A stretch of 64,000 nt of DNA from an uncultured Microbacteriaceae bacterium (lineage in GTDB: Bacteria; Actinomycetota; Actinomycetes; Actinomycetales; Microbacteriaceae): the NCBI GenBank assembly GCA_937872445.1, contig CALMSL010000049.1:1-64000 (forward strand), in the 5' to 3' direction. How positions within the stretch are numbered: position 1 is the stretch's first letter; every line of letters starts with the position of its first letter. Of this stretch, positions 8,041 to 17,940 are shown piece after piece. The notes below the pieces were generated by a model. It did not search any database. It was not told the origin of the DNA and was given only the letters and a program-made list of their open reading frames with translations. The translations under genes and the position numbers were made by a program.

Positions 8041-8742
8041 ATGCGCTTACTCATCGTTGAAGATGATCCTGAAATGAGTGCTGCCCTGTCGACCGGTCTG
8101 GGTGCGGAGGGATTCGTCGTCGACGTGGCATCCAACGGAGTGGACGGATTGTGGATGGCCACCGAGAACGCGTTTGACCTGGTCGTGCTCGACATCATGC
8201 TCCCGCAGCTTTCCGGATACGAAGTGTGTCGGCGACTGCGCGAGGCCCGTTCGACGGTACCCATCCTGATGCTGACGGCAAAAGATGGCGAGTATGACCA
8301 GGCCGATGCGCTGGATCTTGGAGCCGACGACTACCTGTCGAAGCCGTTCTCCTACGTTGTCCTGCTGGCCCGGATCCGCGCGCTGCTTCGGCGCGCGCCC
8401 GCCGACCGGTCGCCCACGCTTGTGCTCGGTGACCTGTCGCTCAACCCGGCAACGCGGCAGTGCCACCGCGGGGAAACTGAAATTGCGCTGACCAGCCGCG
8501 AATTCGATCTGCTCGAATACCTGATCCGAAACCGCAATGTGGTTGTGAGTCGAGCCAGTATCGCCGAGCATGTATGGGATGCCGAACTCGACATCGAATC
8601 CAATGTGGTCGAAGTGTACGTCAGCCACCTTCGGCAAAAAATCGACAACCCATTCGGGAGGCGTGACATCGAGACCGTGCGTGGCGCAGGGTACCGACTC
8701 ACCGAGAGCAAACCTGCCGCCGCGAAATCCCCGGCAGGATGA
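8041..8742 (+). CDS. OmpR-family response regulator 1
   Basis: The protein has 233 residues. The receiver domain (1-118) has the acidic pocket E7-D8-D9, phosphoacceptor Asp51 in DLVVLDIMLP, the Thr of MLTAKD (about 79) and Lys101 in YLSKPF. A winged-helix domain follows (about 128-225, ending DIETVRGAGYRLTE). ATG 8041 has GGAG at a suitable distance; an in-frame GTG/ATG farther upstream would add residues before the receiver strand. It is coupled to kinase 1 by an ATGA overlap and is first in a four-gene array. Confidence 0.95.
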   Translation: MRLLIVEDDPEMSAALSTGLGAEGFVVDVASNGVDGLWMATENAFDLVVLDIMLPQLSGYEVCRRLREARSTVPILMLTAKDGEYDQADALDLGADDYLSKPFSYVVLLARIRALLRRAPADRSPTLVLGDLSLNPATRQCHRGETEIALTSREFDLLEYLIRNRNVVVSRASIAEHVWDAELDIESNVVEVYVSHLRQKIDNPFGRRDIETVRGAGYRLTESKPAAAKSPAG

Positions 8743-10169
8743 TTGCCGTGCGCAGGAGAGAAGGTCGTTGGCGGAGCAGGATCCAGACCTGGGGCGTGCG
8801 CGCACGCGTCACCATTGCCGCAAGCACAATGCTGGCCGTCATCCTCGCTCTCGGCTCACTGGCCCTACTCGGCCTGGTGAATCAGGCCCTGCTCGCGAAC
8901 CTGGACTCGGCTGCCGCAACCCGCGCAAGCGACATTGCGTCGCTGATCGGCACCGGCCCGCTGCCGTCGTCCCTTCCTGCTCAGGGGGACGAAAACAGCC
9001 TGATTCAGGTCATCGATTTCACGAATATGGTCGTTTCCGCATCCGCGAATATCAGTGGGGAGCCGTCGATTCTGGCGAACCCTCCCGCGGTGCGCGGGGA
9101 CACCACCCTCGACATCGCGAGCCTCCCCGTTGGAAGCAGCTCGTTTCCCTTCCGCGTCACGGCGCATCCGGTGATGCTGGCCAGCGGCCCAGGCTGGATT
9201 TATGTTGCGACGTCGCTTTCTCAGGTCGAGGCCGCGACGACAAGCCTGACGTGGATGCTGGCCGCCGCATTGCCGACCCTGATTGCTCTCGTCGGGGTCA
9301 CCGTCTTTCTCTCGGCAGGACGATCGCTCAAACCCATTGAAGACATTCGTCGTCAGGCTGAATCGATTGGCAGTGACGTGAGCAAGCGGGTTCCTGTTCC
9401 ACCGTCGCACGATGAAGTTTCCCGTCTTGCCGTGACCATGAACCAAATGCTCGATCAGCTTCAGGCTTCCGCGCAAAAGCAGAAGCGATTTGTCGGTGAT
9501 GCGTCTCATGAGCTCAGGAGCCCACTCGCCACATTGCGGGCCCAGGTGGAGATCTCCCTCGTCGAAGCGGACAAGGTCAACGCGATGGAGACGCTTGCTC
9601 GAGTTCAGTTGCAGGCACTGCGAATGTCCGACCTCATCGAGGACCTGCTCTTTCTCGCGCGCGCCGACGAGAGCGGCCACCGTCCCGTGCGTGAACAGGT
9701 TGACCTTGACGAAGTCGTGCTGAGCGAAGTCCGCCGCCTCGAAGCGGCTGGCGGCGTTGCGGTGCATTTGGAACGCCTCGACGGGGTCAGAATGCTGGGT
9801 TCGGCGCGAGACCTGGCTCGGATGCTGAGGAACATCGGCGACAATGCACTGCGCCACACCCGGACCAGTGTTTTGGTCACCCTGGAATCGGATGCGGATC
9901 GTGCGGTGATCTCCATCGCGAACGACGGACCGCCGATTCCCGACGCCGACCAGCAGCGAATCTTCGACCGCTTCACGCGCCTGGACGACGCACGATCGCG
10001 GCAACCGGGCGACGGCGGCAGTGGACTCGGCCTGGCCATTGCACAGGAAATCGCGACGTTTCACGGCGGAAGCATCACGGTGACGTCGGCGGCCGCTCCC
10101 AGCCCCCGTACCGAATTCATCATTTCCCTTCCCCTGGGCCCCCGTGCTGTTTCGGAGGTGCCAGCATGA
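8739..10169 (+). CDS. Sensor histidine kinase 1
   Basis: The protein has 476 residues. Transmembrane helices lie at about 24-47 and 171-193 and enclose a sensor domain of about 120 residues with no recognisable ligand fold. HAMP follows (about 194-246), then the HisKA H-box FVGDASHELRSPL with His257, N-box NIGDNALRHT, G1 NDGPPIPDAD, F-box FDRFTR and G2 GSGLGLAI. All catalytic motifs are intact. It should phosphorylate response regulator 1, and its stop overlaps the start of regulator 2. Confidence 0.95.
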   Translation: MIAVRRREGRWRSRIQTWGVRARVTIAASTMLAVILALGSLALLGLVNQALLANLDSAAATRASDIASLIGTGPLPSSLPAQGDENSLIQVIDFTNMVVSASANISGEPSILANPPAVRGDTTLDIASLPVGSSSFPFRVTAHPVMLASGPGWIYVATSLSQVEAATTSLTWMLAAALPTLIALVGVTVFLSAGRSLKPIEDIRRQAESIGSDVSKRVPVPPSHDEVSRLAVTMNQMLDQLQASAQKQKRFVGDASHELRSPLATLRAQVEISLVEADKVNAMETLARVQLQALRMSDLIEDLLFLARADESGHRPVREQVDLDEVVLSEVRRLEAAGGVAVHLERLDGVRMLGSARDLARMLRNIGDNALRHTRTSVLVTLESDADRAVISIANDGPPIPDADQQRIFDRFTRLDDARSRQPGDGGSGLGLAIAQEIATFHGGSITVTSAAAPSPRTEFIISLPLGPRAVSEVPA

Positions 10170-10846
10170 GGGTTCTGGTCATCGAGGACGATGCGCGCAT
10201 AGCCGCCATCATCCGACGCACGCTCACCGAAAGTGGCTACGTCGTCTCGGTCGCATCCACCGCGCCGGGAGGGTTGGAGGCGTTCGAAGTGGATGTGTTC
10301 GACCTCGTCGTGCTGGATCTCATGCTGCCCGGACTGCCGGGCGGCGGGATGGAGGTGTGCCACCGGATTCGAGCGCTCAACACCAGTACTCCCATCCTCA
10401 TGCTCACCGCGCTCGATTCGATGAGTTCCAAGGTTTCCGGCCTGGACGCCGGAGCCGACGACTATCTGGTGAAACCATTTCACCTCGATGAACTGCTGGC
10501 GCGGGTGCGCGCTCTGCTTCGGCGAACCCCGGATGCGCACCACCCGATCCTGAAGGCGCGGAGCGTGACACTGAATCCGGCAACGCGCACGGCCACGCGG
10601 GCCGGGCGCACCATTGAACTCACGCCCAAAGAGTTCGCCGTGCTCGAATACCTCATGCGAAACGCGGGAAAGATCGTGAGTTCGACCGAACTGCTCAATC
10701 ACGCCTGGGACAGCAACTACGACGGGTTTAGCAATGTCGTGCAAACCACGATTCGCTACGTCCGGAAGAAGCTGACCACAAAAGGGGAGTCAGAAATCAT
10801 CGAAACTCGCCGCGGTGCCGGATACGTGATTGAGGCAGACGAATGA
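10166..10846 (+). CDS. OmpR-family response regulator 2
   Basis: The protein has 226 residues. The receiver domain holds E7-D8-D9, phosphoacceptor Asp51 (LVVLDLMLPG), Thr in MLTALD and Lys103 in YLVKPF; a winged-helix output domain ends with IIETRRGAGYVIEADE. It is a close paralogue of the regulator at 8041-8742, including the LNPATR linker found in both. The start overlaps the stop of kinase 1 and the end overlaps the start of kinase 2, so the four genes form one translationally coupled unit. Confidence 0.95.
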   Translation: MRVLVIEDDARIAAIIRRTLTESGYVVSVASTAPGGLEAFEVDVFDLVVLDLMLPGLPGGGMEVCHRIRALNTSTPILMLTALDSMSSKVSGLDAGADDYLVKPFHLDELLARVRALLRRTPDAHHPILKARSVTLNPATRTATRAGRTIELTPKEFAVLEYLMRNAGKIVSSTELLNHAWDSNYDGFSNVVQTTIRYVRKKLTTKGESEIIETRRGAGYVIEADE

Positions 10847-11796
10847 TCTTCCGCCGTGCGACCCTCAAACTCACCATCACCTACACGATTGTCCAGTTGT
10901 CGTTTTTTGCGATCTTCTCGATCGGCATCTACAGCTTCGTTACCGGAACCTTCATTTTCGATGGCATCCGCAGAGCCAGCGAGGCCGCGTTCGACGCGTC
11001 GGCAGCCGGTGCCATGCTTCTTCGAAACGGTCTCATCATCTTCTATCTGGGGCTCATCGTCGTGGTGCCGGTGTCGAGTTGGCTGATGGCGCGCGCGGCA
11101 CTCGCGCCGTTGAGAGAAAGTTATGAACGGCAACAGCAGTTCGTTGACGGCGCTTCCCACGAATTGCGCACCCCGCTCAGCATCATTCAGGGGGAGCTGG
11201 AGTTGGCGCTCTCCCGCTCCCGGTCAGCGCGGGAATACCGCGAAGCGATGACGGTCGCGCTGGATGCGACGGCAGGTCTCAGCGCACTCACGGATGATCT
11301 GCTCAAGTTTTCGCGCACCTCGAGGGCGGCGTTTGCCTCCGGTTTCACAACAGTCGACGTGCTCGTGGCCATACGGAATGCCATCCGGGAGTTTACTCCT
11401 CAGGCCCGTCAAACCGGTGTTGAGCTGACCTTCACGAAATGTGTTCCGGCCGAGGTTAAGGGTTCAGCCGAACTTCTGACGCGAGCGATCGGCAATGTGA
11501 TTGGGAACGCGATCAAGTTCTCCAGGGCCGGCGGAGTCGTCACGATATCCGTCGTTCATGACTCGGCGCACGTTGTCCTGCAGGTTCTGGACAACGGTGT
11601 GGGGATGTCCCGCAACGAACAGGAACGTGCATTTGAACGGTTTTGGCGTGCCGACTCAGCGCGGTCCACTCCAGGACACGGCTTAGGGCTTCCCCTGGTC
11701 AAACAGATCATCAAGGCGCACGAGGGCACGGTAAAGCTCTCATCCACACCGGCCGAGGGCACCCTCGTCACGATCACGCTGCCCGCGCGCGGGTAG
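10843..11796 (+). CDS. Sensor histidine kinase 2 with a minimal sensor region
   Basis: The protein has 317 residues. Two transmembrane helices (about 11-33 and 63-82) are separated by only about 30 external residues, and no full HAMP domain is seen before the H-box VDGASHELRTPLSI (His106). N-box GNVIGNAIKFS, G1 DNGVGMS, F-box FERFWR and G2 GHGLGLPL are intact. The short loop suggests it senses within the membrane or through a partner protein, such as the ABC system nearby. Its end overlaps the convergent acyltransferase gene by 23 bp. Confidence 0.93.
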   Translation: MIFRRATLKLTITYTIVQLSFFAIFSIGIYSFVTGTFIFDGIRRASEAAFDASAAGAMLLRNGLIIFYLGLIVVVPVSSWLMARAALAPLRESYERQQQFVDGASHELRTPLSIIQGELELALSRSRSAREYREAMTVALDATAGLSALTDDLLKFSRTSRAAFASGFTTVDVLVAIRNAIREFTPQARQTGVELTFTKCVPAEVKGSAELLTRAIGNVIGNAIKFSRAGGVVTISVVHDSAHVVLQVLDNGVGMSRNEQERAFERFWRADSARSTPGHGLGLPLVKQIIKAHEGTVKLSSTPAEGTLVTITLPARG

Positions 11797-12799
11797 GGTG
11801 CACGGTCGCTCTTACTCTCGTCGGATCGACACCCGTCAGCCAGCGCGCGGCCGGAGACCGGAGGGCTGCGACGCCAATGCACCACGACACGGTCAGGGTG
11901 ACGGCGAAGATCAGCCAGTGACCGGCCCACGGAGTGAACTTCAGCATCAGCCAGAACACGAGCGGATGCACCAAAACCACCGCGAATCCGGCGAACGCGA
12001 GAATCGTGGCACCTCGGTGCACCGCTGCGGGAAGGTGCCGAAAAATGGGTTCGGACACCAGCACCAGGCCGAAGGAGATGGCGGCGGCGACCAGGATGCT
12101 CACTCCCGGCGTGCCGTAGTTGCCCTGTTTGATGTCCAGCGGAGCGGAAACCCCGGTGGCGACGAGAACCGCGCTGGCCACAAGCAGGGCGAGACCCACC
12201 GTTCCCGGCCGCGCAATGCGGGGGTGCAGGTCTCGCGCCAACTGGCCGAGCAGGACAAAAATCAGGCAGCCCAGCGCCGACCCAATTGCCAGCGGCGATT
12301 TGGCCAGCGCCGGTCCGAGGAGAACGCCGGCGACACCGCCGCCGATCGCGATCACCCAGGCCATCGCCTTCGGCAGGAAACCAAGAAGCCTCCTCAACAC
12401 GATGGTCGCGAACAACGCCGAGACAAACCAAAACGTCGTGTACGGCATTGCCGAGTCTTCACCATTGATGAAAGGGCCAAACAGGCGGGAGACGGAGAAA
12501 TTTCCTCCTATCGCCTGCACCGGGACGGACACGAGGCCGATGAGCACAAACCAGGTGAGGTAGGGAGCGGCGAGAGTCCACGCCCGCTTGCTCAGGTCCG
12601 CTCCCACCGACCTGTGCTCGGACCAAAAGTAGCCCGCGAGGAAGAAAAACAGGGGCACATGCCACGTGTAGAAGAGCGGTCGAGCCAACGGGATGCCCCA
12701 CGTGTGCCCGGCGATGACGGCCGCTATCCCCAGCACCCGCACCGCGTCGATTGCTCCCGAACGAGGAGGGGTAGCGGTCACCGGCTCACCCCGCGGCAC
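11774..12799 (-). CDS. Acyltransferase 3 family membrane protein
   Basis: The protein has about 341 residues and some ten hydrophobic segments. The N-terminus matches acyltransferase 3 enzymes: AIDAVRVLGIAAVIAGHTWG, where the His is the catalytic candidate, then FYTWHVPLFFFLAGYF. Such enzymes O-acetylate or O-acylate surface sugars. The start is a GTG at 12799; GTG 12781 would shorten it by six residues. The 3' end overlaps kinase 2 on the opposite strand. Confidence 0.88.
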   Translation of the reverse strand: MPRGEPVTATPPRSGAIDAVRVLGIAAVIAGHTWGIPLARPLFYTWHVPLFFFLAGYFWSEHRSVGADLSKRAWTLAAPYLTWFVLIGLVSVPVQAIGGNFSVSRLFGPFINGEDSAMPYTTFWFVSALFATIVLRRLLGFLPKAMAWVIAIGGGVAGVLLGPALAKSPLAIGSALGCLIFVLLGQLARDLHPRIARPGTVGLALLVASAVLVATGVSAPLDIKQGNYGTPGVSILVAAAISFGLVLVSEPIFRHLPAAVHRGATILAFAGFAVVLVHPLVFWLMLKFTPWAGHWLIFAVTLTVSWCIGVAALRSPAARWLTGVDPTRVRATVHPTRARAA

Positions 12800-12941
12800 C
12801 GCGTACGCGCGGTGGAACGTGGCGTGGGTTGTTGGTCGTGTGGCACACCCGGAACAGTGTCGGGGGTACCGATCGTTCCCGGTTGGCGGAAGGCTGTCGC
12901 ATCACGAATATGTTCTCACCCCATGCTGGGAGGATAGGGGC

Positions 12942-13652
12942 ATGACTGCGCCTTCTTCGCCAAGCCCGCTGCATCCGAAACTGGACGAACTCATCGCCGT
13001 GCTCGCGCAGCTTCGGGCGCCGGGCGGATGCGCGTGGGACGCAGACCAGACCCACGAGAGCCTCGTGCGCTACCTCGTGGAGGAATGCTACGAACTCATC
13101 GACGCGATCGAGTCCGGCGACCGGGACGCGATGATCGAGGAACTCGGCGACGTGCTCTATCAGGTGATCTTCCACTCCGACCTCGCCGCGCACACCCCGG
13201 GCGAGGAGTTCACGATCGAGGATGTCGCGGCCCACATGACCGCGAAAATGGTCACCCGGCACCCGCACGTGTTCGGCGATGCGGCGGCGAAGGAAGCCAT
13301 GAACATCCAGTCCGCGGACGACGTGGTCGCCGTGTGGGACGAGCTCAAAGCCACCGAGAAACCACACCGCTCCAGCGTGCTCGACGGCATTCCTCAGGGC
13401 ATGCCCGCCCTCGCGCTTGCCGACAAGCTCGCCGGTCGCGCCGAGAAAGTGGGGGTGCCGATCCCCGATGCTGCAGTGCCAACGTCGGCAGCGCCGGCGA
13501 CGGAAGCCGAGCTGGGTGCGCACCTGCTGTCCGTTGTCGCCGCGGCCCGCACGGCCGGACTTGACCCGGAGCGCGCCCTGCGCACGACGCTCCGCGAACT
13601 GCAGAACGGCATCCGTGACGCGGAAGGCAGCTCCCGAGCCAGCGCAGGCTAG
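12942..13652 (+). CDS. mazG: MazG-family nucleoside triphosphate pyrophosphohydrolase
   Basis: The protein has 236 residues. It hydrolyses (d)NTPs to monophosphates and pyrophosphate, cleaning the nucleotide pool. The N-terminal domain shows CAWDADQTHESLVRYLVEEC, YELIDAIESGD and the metal-binding EELGDVLYQVIF (EExxE...ExxD pattern); PHVFGD and VWDELKATEK follow. The C-terminal half is a weaker, shortened second repeat. ATG 12942 has GGAGG nine bases upstream; longer in-frame starts to the left lack family similarity. Its start region is divergent from the acyltransferase. Confidence 0.93.
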   Translation: MTAPSSPSPLHPKLDELIAVLAQLRAPGGCAWDADQTHESLVRYLVEECYELIDAIESGDRDAMIEELGDVLYQVIFHSDLAAHTPGEEFTIEDVAAHMTAKMVTRHPHVFGDAAAKEAMNIQSADDVVAVWDELKATEKPHRSSVLDGIPQGMPALALADKLAGRAEKVGVPIPDAAVPTSAAPATEAELGAHLLSVVAAARTAGLDPERALRTTLRELQNGIRDAEGSSRASAG

Positions 13653-13686
13653 CCTTGCCTGTCTGGAAACAGTCAGAGGCCACGGG

Positions 13687-13699
13687 TACCGTCGAAGGA
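13687..13699 (+). promoter_or_regulatory. Leaderless-type promoter of the ferritin gene
   Basis: TACCGT (13687-13692) ends 7 nt before the ATG at 13699. GAAGG touches the start codon and is too close to serve as a ribosome site, so a leaderless message is likely. Confidence 0.5.
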
Positions 13700-14226
13700 T
13701 GAAGAAAACCAGTTTCGACCAATTGCTGACCGAGCAGATCGGCCACGAGTTCGCCGCCTCGCAGCAGTACATCGCGATCGCCGTCTGGTATGACAACCAC
13801 GACCTTCCGCAGCTCGCCAAGCACTTCTACCAGCAGTCCATCGAAGAGCGGAACCACGCGATGATGCTCGTGCAGTACCGGCTCGACCGGGACCTGGGCA
13901 TCACGATTCCCGGTGTTCCGGATGTCCTCAACGACTTCAAGGACGAGCGCGCGCCCATTGCGCTCGCGCTCAAGCAGGAGAAGAGCGTCACCGCGCAAAT
14001 CGAGGCGCTCTTCGCGGCGGCGCGTGCCGAAAACGATGCCCTCGGCGAGCAGTTCATGCTGTGGTTCCTCAAGGAGCAGGTCGAAGAGGTCGCCTCCATG
14101 TCGACGCTGCTCACGATCATGAATCGCGCAGAGAACCTGTTCGACGTCGAGAACTATCTGTCGCGGGAGAGCGTCGGCCAGGGTCCGGATGCCAGTGCGC
14201 CGGAGGCGGCGGGCGGAGCGCTGTAA
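13699..14226 (+). CDS. Ferritin, non-haem
   Basis: The protein has 175 residues, the usual ferritin length plus a short Ala/Gly-rich tail. Ferroxidase-site ligands are visible: Glu17 in EQIGHEFAAS, Glu50 and His53 in QQSIEERNHAMM, a Glu of AAARAENDALGEQF (about 96), and Gln/Glu in WFLKEQVEEV (about 127-131). It stores iron as a 24-mer and limits Fenton chemistry. It stands alone, downstream of mazG, with a strong hairpin behind it. Confidence 0.95.
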   Translation: MKKTSFDQLLTEQIGHEFAASQQYIAIAVWYDNHDLPQLAKHFYQQSIEERNHAMMLVQYRLDRDLGITIPGVPDVLNDFKDERAPIALALKQEKSVTAQIEALFAAARAENDALGEQFMLWFLKEQVEEVASMSTLLTIMNRAENLFDVENYLSRESVGQGPDASAPEAAGGAL

Positions 14227-14527
14227 GAGTTCGCGGGCGGTTGGTCAACCGTCCGAGGAGAGGGTGCCCGTGCCAACCCGAATGACACGGGCACCAAGTC
14301 CGTTCCGCTGCCAGCACGCAAGCCGGCACCGCGGTCGGACGGAGGCCAGCGAATCGTTGCCGACGTGCTGACCTGCCGGGGTAAAGTCTCTCTGACGAAC
14401 CTTCCGCGTTTGCTGTGAAGCAGTGCGCCCCCGCTGTTCCCCCAGCCCTCGTCGTCGAGGCAGTGACGCAACAGGAAAACACTAAGTCATAACACCTGTT
14501 AGTGCAAACATCCGTTATGTTAAGGAA
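14227..14527. other. Intergenic region with terminator hairpin and operator-like repeats
   Basis: This 301-bp gap has no credible gene. It holds the ferritin terminator (14263-14295). Just before the TetR start lies an AT-richer stretch with short inverted repeats: CACTAA (14480-14485) with TTAGTG (14499-14504), TAACA/TGTTA arms inside it, and AACAT/ATGTT arms (14507-14521). These probably are the autoregulatory sites of the following TetR protein. Confidence 0.5.
14263..14295 (+). terminator. Hairpin terminator after ferritin
   Basis: GGTGCCCGTG (14263-14272) pairs perfectly with CACGGGCACC (14286-14295) around a 13-nt loop. No U-tract follows. Confidence 0.65.
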
Positions 14528-14528
14528 A
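14516..14528 (+). promoter_or_regulatory. Leaderless-type promoter of the TetR gene
   Basis: TATGTT (14516-14521) ends 7 nt before the ATG at 14528. It overlaps the AACAT/ATGTT repeat, so repressor binding would occlude the -10. Confidence 0.5.
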
Positions 14529-15142
14529 TGAGCCGCCGACCGGATCCGACGCGCAAGCCGGAACTGCTCGCCCAAATCCTCGACTACCTACTGGATAAAC
14601 CGCTGGCGAGCCTCACCTTTCGCTCCGCGGCATCCGCCCTCGGTGTGAGCACGTACACGCTCGTGTACCAGTTCGGCACTCGCAGTGAACTCATCAGCGA
14701 AATCGTGCGGGCCATTTCCGCGCGCCAACTGTCTATCGAAAAACGACTTCTCTCCAGCATCAACACCCCCGACACTCTGGACACCTACTACGAGAACCTC
14801 AGCGTGTCGTGGGCCTGGACACTTGACCCGCGCAACCGGCAACTCCAGCGCCTCGAGTTCGAGGCGTCCATGCTGGAAGTGGTTGAACCCGGCGCGCACA
14901 ACTTCAGCCGTGCGCTTTACGAATCCTGGCTCCGGTTGGGCCGCGAGGCACTCGAATCGCTCGGGCTCAGCGCTGCGGATGCCGCAATCGAAGCCCGCAT
15001 CATGGTGGACGGGTTCTACGGGTTGCAGTACGACCTCGTCATCAACGGTGACGTGAAAGGTGCGACCAACGCGTTCGGACGACTTATCGAACACCACCGC
15101 GAACGGGTCGAGGCACTGTTGCCCGGGACCCTGTCCGCGTAA
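14528..15142 (+). CDS. TetR/AcrR-family transcriptional regulator
   Basis: The protein has 204 residues. The N-terminal helix-turn-helix is LTFRSAASALGVSTYTLVYQ followed by FGTRSELISEIV, the standard TetR recognition helix plus cap. The ligand-binding half is helical (TYYENLSVSWAW through VDGFYGLQYDLV). No target gene adjoins it on either side: ferritin precedes it and hisS follows on the same strand. It therefore probably controls itself and a distant gene. Confidence 0.9.
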   Translation: MSRRPDPTRKPELLAQILDYLLDKPLASLTFRSAASALGVSTYTLVYQFGTRSELISEIVRAISARQLSIEKRLLSSINTPDTLDTYYENLSVSWAWTLDPRNRQLQRLEFEASMLEVVEPGAHNFSRALYESWLRLGREALESLGLSAADAAIEARIMVDGFYGLQYDLVINGDVKGATNAFGRLIEHHRERVEALLPGTLSA

Positions 15143-15169
15143 CGCGCCCGCGGCACGCACGGGAGGTGC

Positions 15170-15182
15170 CAGAATCGAGGGA
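15170..15182 (+). promoter_or_regulatory. Leaderless-type promoter of hisS
   Basis: CAGAAT (15170-15175) ends 7 nt before the hisS ATG at 15182. Confidence 0.4.
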
Positions 15183-16486
15183 TGGCAACGCCGGTGAACC
15201 CCCCGCGCGGGATGCGCGACTTTCTGCCCGAGGAGAAAGCCCGCCGCGAGCGGGTGCTCGCGATCATCCGGGACACCTACCGCGCGCACGGATTCGATGA
15301 GATCGAAACACCCGTCGTCGAGGACAGTTCGCGCCTGCACGCGGGCCTCGGCGGCGACAACGAGAAGCTGGCGTTCGGCATCCTGAAGCGCGGGCTGACC
15401 GCGGATGACCTGGCGGCCGCCCGCGACCCGCTCGACCTCGCCGACCTCGGCCTCCGCTTCGACCTGACCGTGCCGCTCACCCGGTTTTACGCCACGCACC
15501 GGGCGGAACTTCCGAGCGTGTTCCGGGCGATCCAGCTCGGTTCGGTGTGGCGGGCCGAGCGGCCACAGAAGGGCCGGTACCGCCAGTTCGTGCAGTGCGA
15601 CATCGACGTGATCGGCGACGCCACGGGGCTTGCCGAGGCTGAGCTCATCGTCGCCTCCCTCGCCACGTTCGACGCGCTCGGGCTCGACGGCGTGACCATG
15701 CGCATCAACGACCGCCGCATCCTCACCGGCCTGCTCGAACACCTCGGGTTCCCGGCGGCCACGCACGCCTCCGTGCTCATCACGCTCGACAAGCTGGACA
15801 AGATCGGCGCCGACGGCGTCGTCGACGAACTCACCGCGACCGCCGCCGACGCGGATGCGGTCGCCGCCCTGAGTGCCTACCTCACCCGCCCGCAGACCAT
15901 GGAATTCAACCCGTACGGCGAGCGGCAGATCCGCAAGGCGCTTCCCGACGGCTTCGATTCACCGGCGATCGCCGACCTCGTCGCGCTCGGCGAGAGCGTG
16001 TCCGGTGCTCTCGGGGAGCGCGCGGAGAGCGGCATCCCGCTCGCGTTCGACCCGTTCCTCGTGCGCGGCATGGGCTACTACACGGGCATGATCTTCGAGG
16101 CGCTGCACCCGTCAGCGGGCTACTCGCTCGGCGGTGGCGGCCGCTACGACGGCATGATCGGCCGATTCCTCGGCACGGATGTCCCGGCCACCGGGTTCTC
16201 GATCGGCTTCGAACGCATCGTGGATCTGGTCGCCCTCGACGACGGTGAGGGGTCGGATTCCGTGGTGCTCCTGTACGACGCCGGCACCGACCACGCCCGG
16301 CTTGTCACCCTCAAGGCCGAGCTCGTCGCTCAGGGCAAGCGCGTGCGGCTCGAGCGGGCACCGCGCAACCTGAAGGGTCTGCTCGACGCGCTCGCGGCAT
16401 CCGGCTACCGGCAGTTCGCCCACGTCGGCGACGCAGCAACCGCCGCCGCCCTCGACTTCAAGGACCTGGCAACATCCGCTTCCTGA
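15182..16486 (+). CDS. hisS: Histidyl-tRNA synthetase
   Basis: The protein has 434 residues and charges tRNA-His in two ATP-dependent steps. Class II motif 1 is near PPRGMRDFLPEEKARRERVL. Motif 2 lies around FRAIQLGSVWRAERPQKGRY. The histidine-binding loops are LVRGMGYYTGMIFE and SLGGGGRYDGMIG, and motif 3 is GFSIGFERIVDL. The C-terminal anticodon-binding domain occupies about 330-434. It is monocistronic or read with eno, whose start is 64 bp away and has its own ribosome site. Confidence 0.97.
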   Translation: MATPVNPPRGMRDFLPEEKARRERVLAIIRDTYRAHGFDEIETPVVEDSSRLHAGLGGDNEKLAFGILKRGLTADDLAAARDPLDLADLGLRFDLTVPLTRFYATHRAELPSVFRAIQLGSVWRAERPQKGRYRQFVQCDIDVIGDATGLAEAELIVASLATFDALGLDGVTMRINDRRILTGLLEHLGFPAATHASVLITLDKLDKIGADGVVDELTATAADADAVAALSAYLTRPQTMEFNPYGERQIRKALPDGFDSPAIADLVALGESVSGALGERAESGIPLAFDPFLVRGMGYYTGMIFEALHPSAGYSLGGGGRYDGMIGRFLGTDVPATGFSIGFERIVDLVALDDGEGSDSVVLLYDAGTDHARLVTLKAELVAQGKRVRLERAPRNLKGLLDALAASGYRQFAHVGDAATAAALDFKDLATSAS

Positions 16487-16511
16487 GAGGCGCAAAGTGA
16501 GCGGGAAGTAG

Positions 16512-17831
<1,320 letters not shown>

Positions 17832-17837
17832 CTTTCC

Positions 17838-17880
17838 GGTTCCCTTCGAGACGATCGCTGCGCGATCCCTCAGCGAGCGG
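17838..17880. repeat. Dispersed palindromic repeat, copy A
   Basis: TTCCCTTCGAGAC, then the inner stem GATCGC-TGC-GCGATC, then CCTCAGCGAGCGG. It is a member of the family also found at 22881-22926 and 40141-40181. It lies just after eno and may end its transcript. Confidence 0.75.
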
Positions 17881-17927
17881 GTGCGTGCACAGCGCGATCC
17901 TTCCGCGATCCAGCAGGGCTGCGCGCT

Positions 17928-17940
17928 TAGGCTTGACGCA
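17928..17940 (+). promoter_or_regulatory. Leaderless-type promoter of the FtsB-like gene
   Basis: TAGGCT (17928-17933) ends 7 nt before the ATG at 17940, and no ribosome site is visible. Confidence 0.5.
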
